Of a stretch of 64,000 bases of DNA, positions 12,797 through 23,832 are shown piece after piece (position 1 is the first letter of the stretch; every line of letters begins with the position of its first letter). The notes beneath the pieces are model-generated. The model saw only the letters and a program-made list of their open reading frames with translations. It did not search any database and had not been told where the DNA came from. The position numbers and the translations under genes were made by a program. Origin of the DNA: Polychytrium aggregatum. Lineage: Eukaryota; Chytridiomycota; Chytridiomycetes; Polychytriales. The stretch is taken from assembly GCF_025602895.1 (NCBI RefSeq), contig NW_026516333.1:49838-113837 (forward strand). Direction: 5' to 3'.

Positions 12797-14843
12797 TCAG
12801 AGATGCTCAAAGTCAATGAGCAGCCCGTTCTTCAGGCCATGAGTGACTGTCTGGATTGGCTCGATAACCTGGTTCGGTGTCATTGTGAAGTTGAAGTGTC
12901 GGAGAATGTTTGCCATGACGACCTTGATCTCGATCATTGCCATCTTTTGGCCGATACCTGCGTGAGGACAGCACAGGCGTTAATCGACCGTCGGCGACCA
13001 GTCGCTCGATCGGGCTGGGTGGCTCGATCGGGCTCTTATCCTCTGAGCAAAGGATGCAACGTCGACCGTCCGGCCCACCCGACAACACAGCCCTCGAGCA
13101 ATGGTACTCACAATTGTGCTGGCCGTCACCAAAGGGCAAGAAGCTGCCAGGAACAATTTCGTCCTCAAGGAACCTCTCGGGGCGATACTCCTCAGGACTC
13201 TTCCAGTACAGTTCGCTGCGATGAAGAGCCTCGATCTCGACCACCAATCGGGCACCCGGAGGAAACGTGCGGCCCAGGACGGTCACCGGCTCCGTGGCGA
13301 TCCGGCCAAGCATACAGACGATTGGGTGAAGGCGGAAGGTTTCCTTGACGCAGGCGTCCAGGTATGTGAGGGACGAAATGTCCTCCCACGAAAGCGGCCG
13401 GTCATTGCCAAGGACCTCGCGGAGCTCCTGACGGATCCGGTCGCAGATGTGTGGCCTCTGGCAAAGATCGTATAGCATCCAGGTCAAAGTGTTGGTCGTG
13501 GTTTCGTGACCAGCAAAGTAGAAGCCAAAGACTTCGTCCATGATCTCGTCATCGCTGAATTTCTGCGTGGCAGAGTACGGATAAGCGCAAACGAACAGAG
13601 TGTGAGTATCATTGGCGCACCGCCGCCCCCTCCCCTCATAGCAGAGCCGGCTCATTGGCCAACCTCCGACTTGGTGCCTTGGCCGACGAGAAGACGATCG
13701 AGGAGATCCATGTCCTTCTCGTCCTTGGTCTCGGAAGAGTCGATGGCCCGCTTCTTGGACTCGATGATCTCCCTCAGGAACTCCCGGATCGGGGAGGCGA
13801 TTCTTTCGACGTCGGCATGGCCGTATCCTCTGAGGCTCCAGAGGGGTTTGATGGGGTCCTCGATCCTCTGATCAGGGCGCGGATGGAGGACAACGCAGTC
13901 ATTGATTATTAGTAAAATGGGTCCAAAGAGCAAGGGAGAACACACCCACAAAGCAATCAGATGCTCGAGACTTGCTGGTCAAGCGGCGTGAGAAGAGACG
14001 TGAGAACGCGTATGCAGTCCGGTAATGAACAGGCTGCAACTACCGATGCTAACCTTGACGATGACAGTCTCCATTTCGTTGATCAATTGCCCGACACGGA
14101 CAAGCTTTGGGTTCTTGGCCTTCTCGTCCACCATGGACAGCACCGAGTTGAAGTTCTCGGAGAAGGCCACCTTGCCGCTGTGTCGTCATGGAGCGAGTTT
14201 CACACAGATCAGGAAATGGATGCAGCAGCAGGATCTGTGTCGGCGGTCACTGATCAAGCGGGACTCACATCACATCGATGGTCAACATTTGGAAGATATC
14301 AAAGACGTTCAGCGACCGCTTGTCTTGGATACTGGATCTAACAGCGGCCTCTAGATGGACAACAATCTCGGCAGTGGCCTCAAAGACTCGCTTGAGATGC
14401 GTGGGACTGAAGGCCGGCTGCAAGCTTTTGCGATGTCGTTTCCACGCCGCGTCGCCTTGGGCAGTGGAAAGAAGAAAGAGGCTTTTGGCAGAGAAGCCCT
14501 CGAATATAGAGAGGACTCGCTCGTCTCGAACCAAAGCCGCAGGCGTATTGAGGATGCGCTTGGCCGACGGCGCATCGACAACGATCACCAAGGTCATGCC
14601 CATTATGGTGACCTCAAAGATCGAACCATATATCTGGCTCTGCTCGTAAAAGTAGGTGTGTGTCTGGAGCTTTTGGCGGTAGGGCCGAATGTCCAGCAAC
14701 GAGCCGATAACGGGATATCCCTTGGGGCCGGGCAGGCCATATCGGGCGCCAGCGAACGAGCTGAGAACCAAAGCGGCCGAGGCAAGGGCCGCTCCGGTGA
14801 GCAGATACGAGGGCGGGATGCGAGGTAGCTCGAGCAACATCAA
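12797..14843 (-). CDS. Cytochrome P450 monooxygenase
   Basis: Heme-thiolate monooxygenase, 504 residues in five exons: 14843-14269, 14177-14054, 13867-13664, 13562-13112 and 12957-12797. All phases agree. An N-terminal hydrophobic anchor (about residues 15-32) is followed by the proline-rich LPGPKGYPVIG. The I-helix motif is AGHETTTN, the K-helix is KETFRLHP (ExxR), and EYRPERF is the PERF region. The heme loop FGDGQHNCIGQ supplies the axial cysteine and is split by the last intron inside the Cys codon. It is probably an ER-membrane enzyme like most fungal P450s. I cannot assign a CYP family or substrate. No reductase or biosynthetic cluster lies nearby. Confidence 0.93.
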
Positions 14844-16427
14844 GCCGGTGATTCTTTTACTAGGTAGTAGTAGTAGCGAGGAAGGGAGAGTAGATGCTCA
14901 TAGATGAGGGAGAGGAAGGCGGGCGGACGGAAGGCCTGAAGGGACGGAAGTGCGGAGGGAGCAGTGGTGCTGCGGGCATGGGATTCTGGCGGCGAAAGGG
15001 ATCATGCCCGGCCGGGATCTCGACCACCCGAACGAGCTCCGCGCCGATCGTCTCCCGGTCAACAGAACCGTTTAGGGGTTGTGGATCAACCTGGTCGAAC
15101 TCCGAGACATGAAATCCACAGGAGTGCGGCTGGGATAGCAAGGTCGAGAGACAGGGAGGAGCTCTGGCGAACCGTGGGAGGAGTGCTGGGGAGGGATGGG
15201 GGTGGTGCGGATCGCAATTCTGGTGCATCGGATCCGTCAGGAAGAGGCCCGCAATAACGAAAAAGTGCGGTAGACACAGCCGATGTGATCGATACGACCG
15301 ATGCGGCAAATGGAATCGAAATGCAGGTGCATGATTTGTGGGAACAACCCGATGAGGGCGATTCAAGGTATCGCTGCGGGGGACTTGGAACTCAGAGAAC
15401 CACACGATGCAGTCGACTCCATTCGATCTACAAACAGTTTGGATACTACTTTCCGGTGACCATCGCGGGCAGTTCGCAGGGTGTCGGATCGATCCGGACG
15501 GACATATCCATCGTCATGTGCGTCTGCTGGAGCACGGAGTGTCCACGAGATGAATTGCATTCGACAAGGGGCTTGGATTGCTCGCGGGTGTGTGCCAGAG
15601 CCATTCGTGGGCGACATCAATGTCGAGCAGCCTGATTTCGGCGCTGGTATGATGCTGCGGATGAGCGAGTGTGAGCGATGCGGATGGGTAATGCGGTGGC
15701 CATACGATTCATGATTGCGAACATTTCGCATATGCGGCCCAAAAGCCTCGTTTGGGCATGTCGCACTGGTGCAACAGCGGTGGGGTGTGGTCTTGCCAGG
15801 GTTGGATTGGCTTGGCTTGGCTTGGGTCGGTCTGGTCTGGTTGCTCTGCTCTGCTCTGGTCTGGTCTGGTCTGCTCTGGTCCGATGTCCTTCGGGGATCT
15901 GCCCTTCTGCCCATCAAGCAAGGGGCGTCGCTGTCTCAATCGCTCGCCGGTATGTTCGCCACACTGCTCGTTTGCTGGCAGAAGCATAGACGATATGGTG
16001 CAGGACAAGCGGGCCGCCTCGGGCGGAATCTGTCTCCTGTGCCAATGCCGGTTTGAAGTCTCACTCTGCATCTGCCGCTCGGCTTGGTCTCATGCAAGTC
16101 CAAGACTCTTGGGATCGAAGACTCTTGGGATCGAAGACTTGCAGTCGACTCGGTGCCCTCCTGGTACGCCTGCAAGCCAGTGGGTCCAGAACGGCCAACT
16201 GCAGGTGAGCGAAGGCAACGCCCATCGCCGAGCTGCGGCAGTGGATCATGCCTGACAGTGTCTAGTCCCCCGCCGGACTCCTGCTCGACTCCTGTTTGAC
16301 TCCTGCTCGACTCCTGCTCGACTCTCGCTCGACTCTCGCTCGACTCGCAGTTCCGGGTGGCTTGGTGTCGAATGAGCAGCATATTAGGGGATATACTCCT
16401 GAGACGTGGCCTCCCACTCGACAAATC
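14844..16427. other. Intergenic region without a supported gene
   Basis: About 1.6 kb. It holds the P450 5' flank, a tggtctgg/ctctg simple repeat at 15822-15880, a duplicated gatcgaagactcttggg at 16109-16140, and a cluster of gactcctgctc/gactctcgctc units at 16275-16345. Several overlapping ORFs on both strands are proline- or arginine-rich with no recognisable domain. Confidence 0.6.
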
Positions 16428-16500
16428 GGCCGCATGGCCAAATGGATAAGGCGCTTGACTACGAATCAAGAGATTCCAGGTTCGACCCCTGGTGTGGTCG
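16428..16500 (+). tRNA. tRNA-Arg (anticodon ACG)
   Basis: A 73-nt cloverleaf. Acceptor GGCCGCA/TGTGGTC has two G:U pairs. The D-arm is GGCCAAATGGATAAGGC, the anticodon loop CTACGAA (ACG, read as ICG) and the T-arm CCAGGTTCGACCCCTGG. A T-tract terminator (cttctttttt) follows immediately. Confidence 0.95.
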
Positions 16501-16666
16501 CTTCTTTTTTCGACATGCGCTCTGTTTCCCGAAGCCAACGCATTCCGGCCTGGCATCTCGCAATTTTGTACGGGACAGATTCAGAGACTCGCGCATATTG
16601 TCGAGTGCTCGCCAGACTTTGCCACTCCATGATCCTGTGGTGCAATGGAAACGCCACTGCCATGCC

Positions 16667-16740
16667 GCCCGCGTGGCGCAATTGGATAGCGCATTGGACT
16701 TCTAATCCAAAGGCTGCGGGTTCGACCCCCGCCGTGGGTG
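16667..16740 (+). tRNA. tRNA-Arg (anticodon UCU), second copy
   Basis: A 74-nt cloverleaf nearly identical to the minus-strand copy at 6061-6134, differing at one base before the T-arm and at the discriminator. Anticodon loop CTTCTAA. It is followed by tttttgcttttttg, a Pol III terminator. The flanks of the two copies are unrelated. Confidence 0.95.
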
Positions 16741-17302
16741 TTTTTGCTTTTTTGCTCTCACTCTCTGCGTTTGTTCTCCCATGAATGTTCTCACGCCCCG
16801 GGCGGCAAACTGATCCGCACGCTGCTCTCAGAGCACCGGCGTGCATCTTCTGCGTTTACACCCCTGATTTGCGCCTCCGATTCAACGTAAGGTTTGTCTG
16901 CTCAGATCCGCCGCAACCCCCATTCGTATGTGAATCGGCTCCGCCAATCAGTCTCAGTCCCCGGAGCCTCATGCGCTCTGGTCCGCTCGTCTTCCTCCTT
17001 CCCTGCCACGTTTCTCCCGTATTCACGTCCAAACGAATTCTCTCGCCGCCAGAAATCGTTGCCGCTTGTCCACGTTGAGTTTGCAGCAAAGTCAATCCTC
17101 CCGACCACACATCCAATACGCTGTCGGCAGCTGCTTGCACATTCACACTCGCCTTTCAGGAAATTTCCCCACCTACTCCATCTCGTTAGAATCTTCTCGA
17201 ACGATCCATCAAAAAAAAAGTGAGGGATGTAGGTTCAAGTGTGCTGCAGGGCCACAGAGAATGTACCTCCCGCCTATTCCCGCCCCATGCCTCAGATGCC
17301 GA

Positions 17303-17310
17303 TATAAAAG
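17303..17310 (+). promoter_or_regulatory. TATA box for the 85-residue protein gene
   Basis: TATAAAAG about 100 bp upstream of the ATG at 17412. The rest of 16741-17411 has no supported gene. Confidence 0.55.
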
Positions 17311-17411
17311 AGCTCCTTGTCGCTGCACTTGAGCCCCGTGTGCTCCGAGTCTTACATCCGCTGTTCTGCACATTCACAAGCCACCTCAAAACACACGCCT
17401 ATATCGCCAAT

Positions 17412-18482
17412 ATGACCAAAGTATGTTTCTTGTGAAGTGGTAGCACCTTCGCACGCCCCCCTTCCAACCCCGTTGCTGTCGTGCCGATGAACATTGAACC
17501 TCACCACCACGCGCATTTGACTATCGCAGGTTAAGGAGGCCGAGAACCAGCTCACCGCCATCATCGATCAGCTCAAGCAGCTCCAAGCCAAGGGCAACTT
17601 TTCTGGTGATGATGGTCCGTGAGCTCCGTCCCATCTTGCCGGACTATTGTTGCGAGAGAATGGAATGGAATGGAATGGATGGGAATGGGAGGGAAGGGAC
17701 TGGTGAGAGGAGGCAGAGTGTCCATATGGACCGCTGTCATTCTCCAACCCGCCGTTCCCAGCAGCAAGTTTGCACCGCGCATTCACAGACACTCCCTGCA
17801 TATTGCGCTTATCAAAGCGGACAAGGCCGAGCATTTGATGCTCAGTCACTTGCTACTCACATCATGCTCACGGTGCAATTCTGCCTCTCCGCCTCCGCCG
17901 AAACCACACAACCAGTCGCCAGGATCCAGGACCGTCTCCATGTCATCGACGAACAGGTGAGGGCACTTGGTGCAGGTTGGGTCGCCCGGATTCATGGCCT
18001 CGATTCTGGGCATGTGCATTTCATAGAGTATCTCGTATCTCGTATCGAATGGGTTACTGAGCTCACGGAGGACGCAGAGACTAATACGAATCTCGGTGCA
18101 CTCGCATATCGGTTACAGTGGGACGATGGTGCCGTTCGCGGTAAGTCCGGGATGATGCACCCACTGAGGCTCTCATGAAACTACCCCAAGGCCATGCGCT
18201 GCAAGGAGGATCTTGATCGCGTCTGATGCCCCCGATTTTCTATCACAATCACTCTAGAAGACGACGGCGTTATTTCTGAAGGCCAAGCCCTTGTGTAAGT
18301 CTCTGCTAGAGCGTCCCCCCCACAGCCCCTGCTCCTGCACGCCCCTGCTCCTCCATGGCCGCAGACACTAACGACCGATTCATGTGTGCGTTCCTCTACC
18401 ATCACACTTCCGCAGGAGCGATTTGATCTCCAACGCCCACGACCTCATTGCCGACCTCTTGGACTCTATTGAGGTCGAATAA
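17412..18482 (+). CDS. Small acidic helical protein, unidentified (85 aa)
   Basis: Six exons join in phase: 17412-17420, 17530-17618, 17923-17956, 18119-18140, 18258-18294 and 18416-18482, giving 85 codons plus stop. The first exon codes for only MTK. The N-terminal third looks like an amphipathic coiled coil (AENQLTAIIDQLKQLQAK). The middle contains QDRLHVIDEQWDDGAV, and the C-terminus (LISNAHDLIADLLDSIEVE) is acidic and helical. I do not recognise the family. The size and pattern would suit a small subunit of a coiled-coil complex, but that is a guess. Consistent donors (gtatgt, gtgagc, gtgagg, gtaagt, gtaagt) and preserved phase argue that it is a real gene. The second intron holds a ggaat repeat near 17657-17690. 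Confidence 0.7.
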
Positions 18483-18815
18483 GCCCCCCCCCGTCCCACA
18501 AGCCGGCATCGCGCCGATAAATCGTGCTTGAGGTCGGGGACGATCATGTGTGTGCACTTCTGACTCTGTTGTGTTTTATGCGAAAACCCCCCACCCGATT
18601 CAACCAAACCACACATGATGATTCTGTCTCGACCCAGCCATGCATGCATATCCTGGCGCGGTGCCTGCTGCCACGAGCGACGGACTGGCCAGGTCGTTTG
18701 GACGGAAATGGAAGAGGAATTTGGATATATTTCAAACAAAGGATACATGGATATGACATTTGTGCCCTCCGTGTCGGCTGCCTTCGCACAACGAAGAGGG
18801 CGTGGCCACTTTGAA

Positions 18816-20146
18816 CTATGAGACAGTCGGAATGGGTCGACCGACGTTCGACTCGGTCCGTCGGTTGGCTTGCGGCTTCCGGCAGCTGTTGGCATAGTGG
18901 CCCTTTTCGCCACACTGCCGACGAGATGAAAATATGGCTGTTAGTCCACACGAATTGCGAACGAAGGAGGAGGATAGTGCGTGGTCGCGGTGCATGGCGT
19001 CCGCGCTGCCAGAAACATACCCGGAAGCAAACCAGATCCTCCCTCGATCGTCCTGGGGGGCGTCCAGGTCCTCCCTTGCCGTCGTGCCCGTCTTGATCCG
19101 GGCGATCGTTCATATTCGGCAGCTCGTACTTGGGACTGGGAATCAACATGAGGGTTCGTGAGCAAGAAATGCCATCAGCAGCAGGCCCGCGTACGGATGA
19201 AGGGCTGCGATCAGATTGATACACTATCGGAATTGATTGCTGGGCACTTACTGGCCGAGCGCGCAGTCGGGTCCCTTGGGGCAGAATCCAGTCAGATAGA
19301 GTGGGCAGATCGCCTTTCGGACGTGCTTGTGTCGACACTTGGCACCTGGCAGCGGCGAGAACGGGGCAGGATGAGGTGAGCACGACGGCCATCGTAGCTG
19401 CCCGCCTCGACCAGATCAACCGCATATATCACAAAGCACACGCACGGAGCCGGGCCGGAGGGAGAATGCGGCAATCCGGAACGAGCCCTGCGCGGGTTTC
19501 AAAGGGGACGGCGAGCGCACCACCACCTACCATGCTTGCAAAAGCCTCGATCGTACCACGGACAGTCCTTCATCTTGGAAGCGGGATCGACGTGGAGATA
19601 CATGCACTCGGGATTCGAGCACTCGCCATACTTGGTGAAGAACCAGCACTCGGGCATCTTCTTGAGGTTGTACTCGTGCCTGGAGAAGCGCGATGACGGG
19701 ATGGGATGGGATGGGATGGGATGAGAGCAGGCGAGGGTCAGTCCACATCGATCGACAAGCAATTCGCCGCCCTTATCGATATCGGCAGCGATTAAATACA
19801 AACACTATGGGATTTGATTTCAAGCGCTCGTGCAAGGCAGCTTGCCTTTGGACGGCCGCGGGCAAACACCAGCTACTTACAGGAACTCGCACATATCGCC
19901 CTTCTTGCACAGGCCACGCAGCCAGTGCTTGCAGACAACGGATCGGTCCGGCCTTGCATGCTTGAGCGGACAGGCGAGGCCTCTCGGGCAGTTGCCCCGC
20001 TGGAACGCTTTGCAGATCTCGGTTGGAACGGGGCGATCGATGAACGGCAGGATGTCGGGCGATCGGATGAACTCCTCAAACTCAAAGTGGCAGATGGCCG
20101 GGTCGACGGTTGTCAGGTATTCGTACGAGGTCTCGAGCAAGGTCAT
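18816..20146 (-). CDS. YTH1: Cleavage/polyadenylation factor 30-kDa subunit (Yth1/CPSF4)
   Basis: Five exons (20146-19881, 19679-19531, 19345-19252, 19135-19021, 18914-18816) join in phase to 240 residues. Five CCCH zinc fingers are visible: CKAFQRGNCPRGLACPLKH, CKHWLRGLCKKGDMCEFLH, CWFFTKYGECSNPECMYLH, CPWYDRGFCKHGAKCRHKH and CPLYLTGFCPKGPDCALGH. A C-terminal CCHC knuckle, CFRCGEKGHYANSC, is split by the last intron. This is the canonical CPSF30 layout, a nuclear subunit that binds the AAUAAA signal and pre-mRNA in 3'-end processing. An in-frame ATG at 20296 would add 50 low-complexity residues (QPHQPHQPH); I chose 20146 because fungal homologues have short N-termini. The intron at 19680-19880 holds a (ggatg)n repeat. 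Confidence 0.95.
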
Positions 20147-20394
20147 TGTGGATGCGGGCTCTGGCGTATCAACCACGGAGTGCGGTTGATGCGGTTGATG
20201 CGGTTGATACGATGGATGTGATGTCGATGATGCAAAGATGCGATGGATGCGATGGTGATCCAAAGCCGATGGAGTTGCGATGGATGTGGTTGACATTGAG
20301 CCGCGGCGATCTGATTTGTCAGTGCCCCGGATCGAGGGTGGATCGACCCGAGAACTTCTTGGCTCGAGCCGAGCCGCCCTGGTTTTTGGTCATG

Positions 20395-20640
20395 GACTTG
20401 ATATGTTGTTACCCAATATCATCGCGCTGGCCATGACTATTCTGTGATGGGGTGCTTCGCCCTCTTCCATAGCCTGAGAAGATTTGCCTCCATATTCAGT
20501 GTGCCCAAGAGCACCATTCGCCGCTGGCACTCCGAGACCAGTGCAGCCAGGAGACTCTCGGACCACTTGGATCGGGATCGACCCTGGTGTGGGATCGATC
20601 TTCACCGCTGTCGTTCGAGTACCCATCCGACCAAGTGCCG
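20395..20640 (+). repeat. Dispersed repeat copy 2 (class II, helix-turn-helix type)
   Basis: It starts with the shared core (cccaatatcatcgcgctggccatgac, 20414-20440), then encodes IFSVPKSTIRRWHSET, a helix-turn-helix-like segment, and in another frame WIGIDPGVGSIFTAVV. It matches the 58740-59095 copy. Frames are broken, so this looks like a decayed mobile-element fragment. The remaining stretch to the TPR gene has no other supported feature. Confidence 0.6.
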
Positions 20641-20843
20641 GTGATGAACTCCTTCGCGGGCGATCAGATCCGCTCTCTCCGGTACAACGCAGTCATAGCG
20701 GCGGTGGGCAAGCCATAATACTGACTCCCGCTCCCACCGTTGCCCATCGCATTGATGCCAGACTTGTACCAATACCAGGATCAGCCCCACCACCTGGACA
20801 GAATCGCGCCTGTATCCATAGAACCCGGTGTATTGCTTCTCGC

Positions 20844-22067
20844 TCAGGCCTCCTGGGTGATGGCCTTGATCGACTCGACCAAGCGAGGATCGGTGTCGGG
20901 GCACTTTTGGTAAATCTCCAGGGCCTCGCGGTAGAGCGATGTGGCCTCGGCCTCGCCCTCGGAGCCGTGCTGATCCACGGCGGCGGCCATAAAGTAGAGG
21001 TCGTTCCCGACATCGAGGTGGTAGCGGGTGCCGTGGACGGCAATGTGGATGTCCCGGGCCTCCTTGTAGCAGCGGATGGCTTCATCAAACTCAAACAGGG
21101 CGTGATGGCATTGGCCGATGCGGTAGAGGTTCAGAGCAACATCCAGATTCTCGCGCGAGGCCAGCACCTCGGTATAGGTGTCCATCGACTCCTTGAAGTA
21201 CTTCATGGCCTCCTGCGTCTCAAAGGCATACAGGCATGCGAGGCCCATGCTCCGAAGGGTCTCGGCAACGTCGGCGTGCGGTGCGGACTGGTGCGCCGCC
21301 TGGTAGTAGCCAAGAGCCTCCTTGTACTGCTTCAGTGCCTCGACGTGCTTCTGCTGCTGCAGATACAGATGGCCGATGCTTCGGGTGACTTGCGCAACAT
21401 TGGTGTGGTTGCGAGTTCCATGGATCCGGACAAAGGTGTCCAGGGCCTCGCGGTGCAGAGCCAGGGCCTGCTCGAACTGGGTGTGGAGACGTTCGGCATG
21501 GATGGTCGCAGTGTTGGTCTGGGCCGTGGCGACGAAGAGCTCCAGGTCGTCCTTCTTGTCTTCCTCGATGGCCGCGAGAGAGCGGTTGATCTGAATTGAT
21601 TCGTGATAGAACTGGATGGCCTGCTCGTAGCGTCCATCGGCGTCGGCAACGTTGCCGAGATTGATCAGGGTGGCCGAGACATCGATGTGGCTCCGGGTGC
21701 CGTGTCGCTCGACATAGGCCGCCAGAGCCTCGTTGTAGCGAGCCGCCGCTTCGTCGTAGTTGCCCGAGTCCAGCGCCTGCTTTCCGAGTCGCTTCAGTTT
21801 GACGATCGGGTCTGCAGAGCCCTCTTCGGGCTGTCCAGCCCTGACGTGGGCGTCGTCGCCTGCTGGGACCGAGGCAAAGAGTCGATGGGACACCATCGGC
21901 AGCATTGGCAGCATTGGCAGCATCCGAGCCGGCTGAACGGCACTGGTCACTGCGAGACGACCGAGCTGATGCTGCCGATAAAACCAGCAGACACGGCCGG
22001 CAGCGCTGGTCGTGGTGCGCCCAAGTGGCTGGCGCAGGAGACTCGAGACGACGATCCGTGATGCCAT
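20844..22067 (-). CDS. Tetratricopeptide repeat protein, probably mitochondrial
   Basis: A single-exon gene of 407 residues. The chosen ATG at 22067 opens an Arg/Ser-rich, acid-free leader (MASRIVVSSLLRQPLGR) typical of mitochondrial import; the frame is open further upstream, but that part looks like 5' UTR. From about residue 85, at least six kinesin-light-chain-like TPR units of about 42-50 residues follow, for example GNYDEAAARYNEALAAYVER, GRYEQAIQFYHESIQI, FEQALALHREALDTFVRIHG, HVEALKQYKEALGYYQAAH and FDEAIRCYKEARDIHIAVHG. TPR arrays bind protein partners, and the partner is unknown. Met-Leu-Pro repeats (MLPMLPMLPM) follow the leader. Confidence 0.8.
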   Translation of the reverse strand: MASRIVVSSLLRQPLGRTTTSAAGRVCWFYRQHQLGRLAVTSAVQPARMLPMLPMLPMVSHRLFASVPAGDDAHVRAGQPEEGSADPIVKLKRLGKQALDSGNYDEAAARYNEALAAYVERHGTRSHIDVSATLINLGNVADADGRYEQAIQFYHESIQINRSLAAIEEDKKDDLELFVATAQTNTATIHAERLHTQFEQALALHREALDTFVRIHGTRNHTNVAQVTRSIGHLYLQQQKHVEALKQYKEALGYYQAAHQSAPHADVAETLRSMGLACLYAFETQEAMKYFKESMDTYTEVLASRENLDVALNLYRIGQCHHALFEFDEAIRCYKEARDIHIAVHGTRYHLDVGNDLYFMAAAVDQHGSEGEAEATSLYREALEIYQKCPDTDPRLVESIKAITQEA

Positions 22068-22465
22068 TGGGATGCGGGGTTTGCGGGTAGGTGGGAGCTC
22101 GCTGGGATGGAAAGCGATACGACCGGAAGATCGGCAGACGCTTGGGGGAGATCGTAGAACGGGCACCCGAGATGATGGGCAGAGCAGATCTCCGCACGAG
22201 CGCAAATCGGATCTTGGTTTTGGGGACAGCGGACCTTGATGCCAGGCCACCGAGAGGCGCTCCGCGAGGGAATCGACCTCTGGCTGCCGCGAATACGGAT
22301 TGCAAAGACAACACAAGTCAACCCGGCGGACTCATCAGATGCACAGACGAACAGGTATCGAGGAAGGCAGCAGCACCACGAAGGATGGTGGATATGTTCA
22401 CATTGGCAAACCCGCGATGATGGATGCCGGGTCCGAGTGAGCGCTTGGTGTTGTAACTTCCCGCA

Positions 22466-22575
22466 TTACATCCAAGTATTACATCCAAGTATTACATCCA
22501 AGTATTGCGTTCAGAGTATCAAGTCTAATGATATCAAGTTTAGCGTTATCAAGTTTAGCGTTATCAAGTTTAGCG
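22466..22575. repeat. Two short 15-bp tandem arrays
   Basis: Three copies of attacatccaagt(at) followed by three copies of atcaagtttagcgtt, in the intergenic region 22068-23832. That region has no supported gene. Confidence 0.85.
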
Positions 22576-22719
22576 ATTTCACCCAATAACAGCACTCGAA
22601 CATGTCGACTGGGGAGTCCCATCGCTGCGCTGACAGAGCAGCTTTCTCAGCCCGCCCCTTTCGCCCGCACAGCATCTCCGGCCCAGTCTACCAAAGCCAG
22701 CGCTGCTGTGGACGGCGCG

Positions 22720-22805
22720 GATATCGCATTACGATACGGATATCACCCTATAGTGCGGATATTACATTACGATACGGATATCACACTATGGTGCGGATAT
22801 CGCAT
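22720..22805. repeat. Imperfect AT-rich repeat with GATATC units
   Basis: Alternating gcggatatcgcattacgat and tacggatatcaccctata-like units, about 4 copies. Confidence 0.75.
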
Positions 22806-23697
22806 TACGGCAGCGGTGTGGCCCTTTCCGTTTCATCACCGACGCCACTTGTTCGCGGCCGCAGCGGGCTCGTTGCCGACGCCGGCCATTTCGTCGCCGT
22901 TGCTGGTTCGTCTTGCCCCCCGATGGTCATGCGCTGGTGCTCGCTCCACCGCAGCCATGGGCCGGGACCATCATGAGACCTGCCCCGGTCAGAGGGCTGG
23001 TGCCGTCTTTTCTCTGTTGCCCATGTGCTTGAGCCCTCCTTGCGCCGCTGTGCGGCACTCAGAATCGAAGGCGGTGGCATCTCGGCTGGCTCTGCGGGTG
23101 CTCGCAGTCCAACTGCAAGACGGCGCACCTCTGGGCTTCTCGGGTCACAGCCCGCGGCTTCTGAGCGCATGACCCTTGGCCCCGAATCCTTCCCTCTTCT
23201 CCCCTCGTGCGGGTCGGCACATTCCCCGGAAAGCATCGCATGTTCGCCGAGTATTGCTGCACTTTCGCTGCTGCAGACACGCCTGGCTGGGCAAAAGAAA
23301 GGCTTGGATCACCAGGCTCAGCCGCCCCGGGGAAAACATCCAGCGGCCGAGAGCACCTGGTCTGGAGGCGCTCTGGCCCACCCTTTCTCCCAGGATCGGG
23401 GCTGGCAGACAAGCATACAGGCACTCGCTTGCCATGCAGGTGGCAGTCGTCCGGCGTGAGCGCATGTCCATGCATTCCTGCTTACCGCTGCAAAACGGAA
23501 GCAAACAGGCAGATGTATTCGCTCAACCCCACACCCACTTCCATATCCACCATGTCCCACTCCCACGGCCCCATTCTCCTCATCGCCGTCGGTGCAGTTC
23601 CCACGCACGGCATCCCCACACTTGCTCTGGCTGTCTCTCACTTCCGGCTCGGAAGCACCGCCAACCTGCTGATGCCATCCGACCGATCTCTGGAATA

Positions 23698-23705
23698 TAA
23701 AAGGG
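23698..23705 (+). promoter_or_regulatory. TATA box of the cysteine protease gene
   Basis: TATAAAAG 128 bp upstream of the protease ATG, followed by a pyrimidine-rich leader (ctcttctccctcctctcc). Confidence 0.65.
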
Positions 23706-23832
23706 CCTCGTATCTCGCTACTTCTGGGCCTCACCACCGGCACACCCGACTCCCGCTCAGAACCAGCCTTCTAGCCTCCGACCTCTTCTCCCTCCTCTCC
23801 TTCTCTCGCTCATCTTGTTCAGCTCTACCACC

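Noticed and set aside
20484-21599. 371-residue plus-strand ORF
   Set aside because: Mostly the antisense shadow of the TPR gene. Only the first ~50 codons, in the repeat copy, are of interest.
22528-23172. 214-residue plus-strand ORF
   Set aside because: It begins in a tandem repeat, has repeat-derived peptides and no domain; likely chance in GC-rich DNA.
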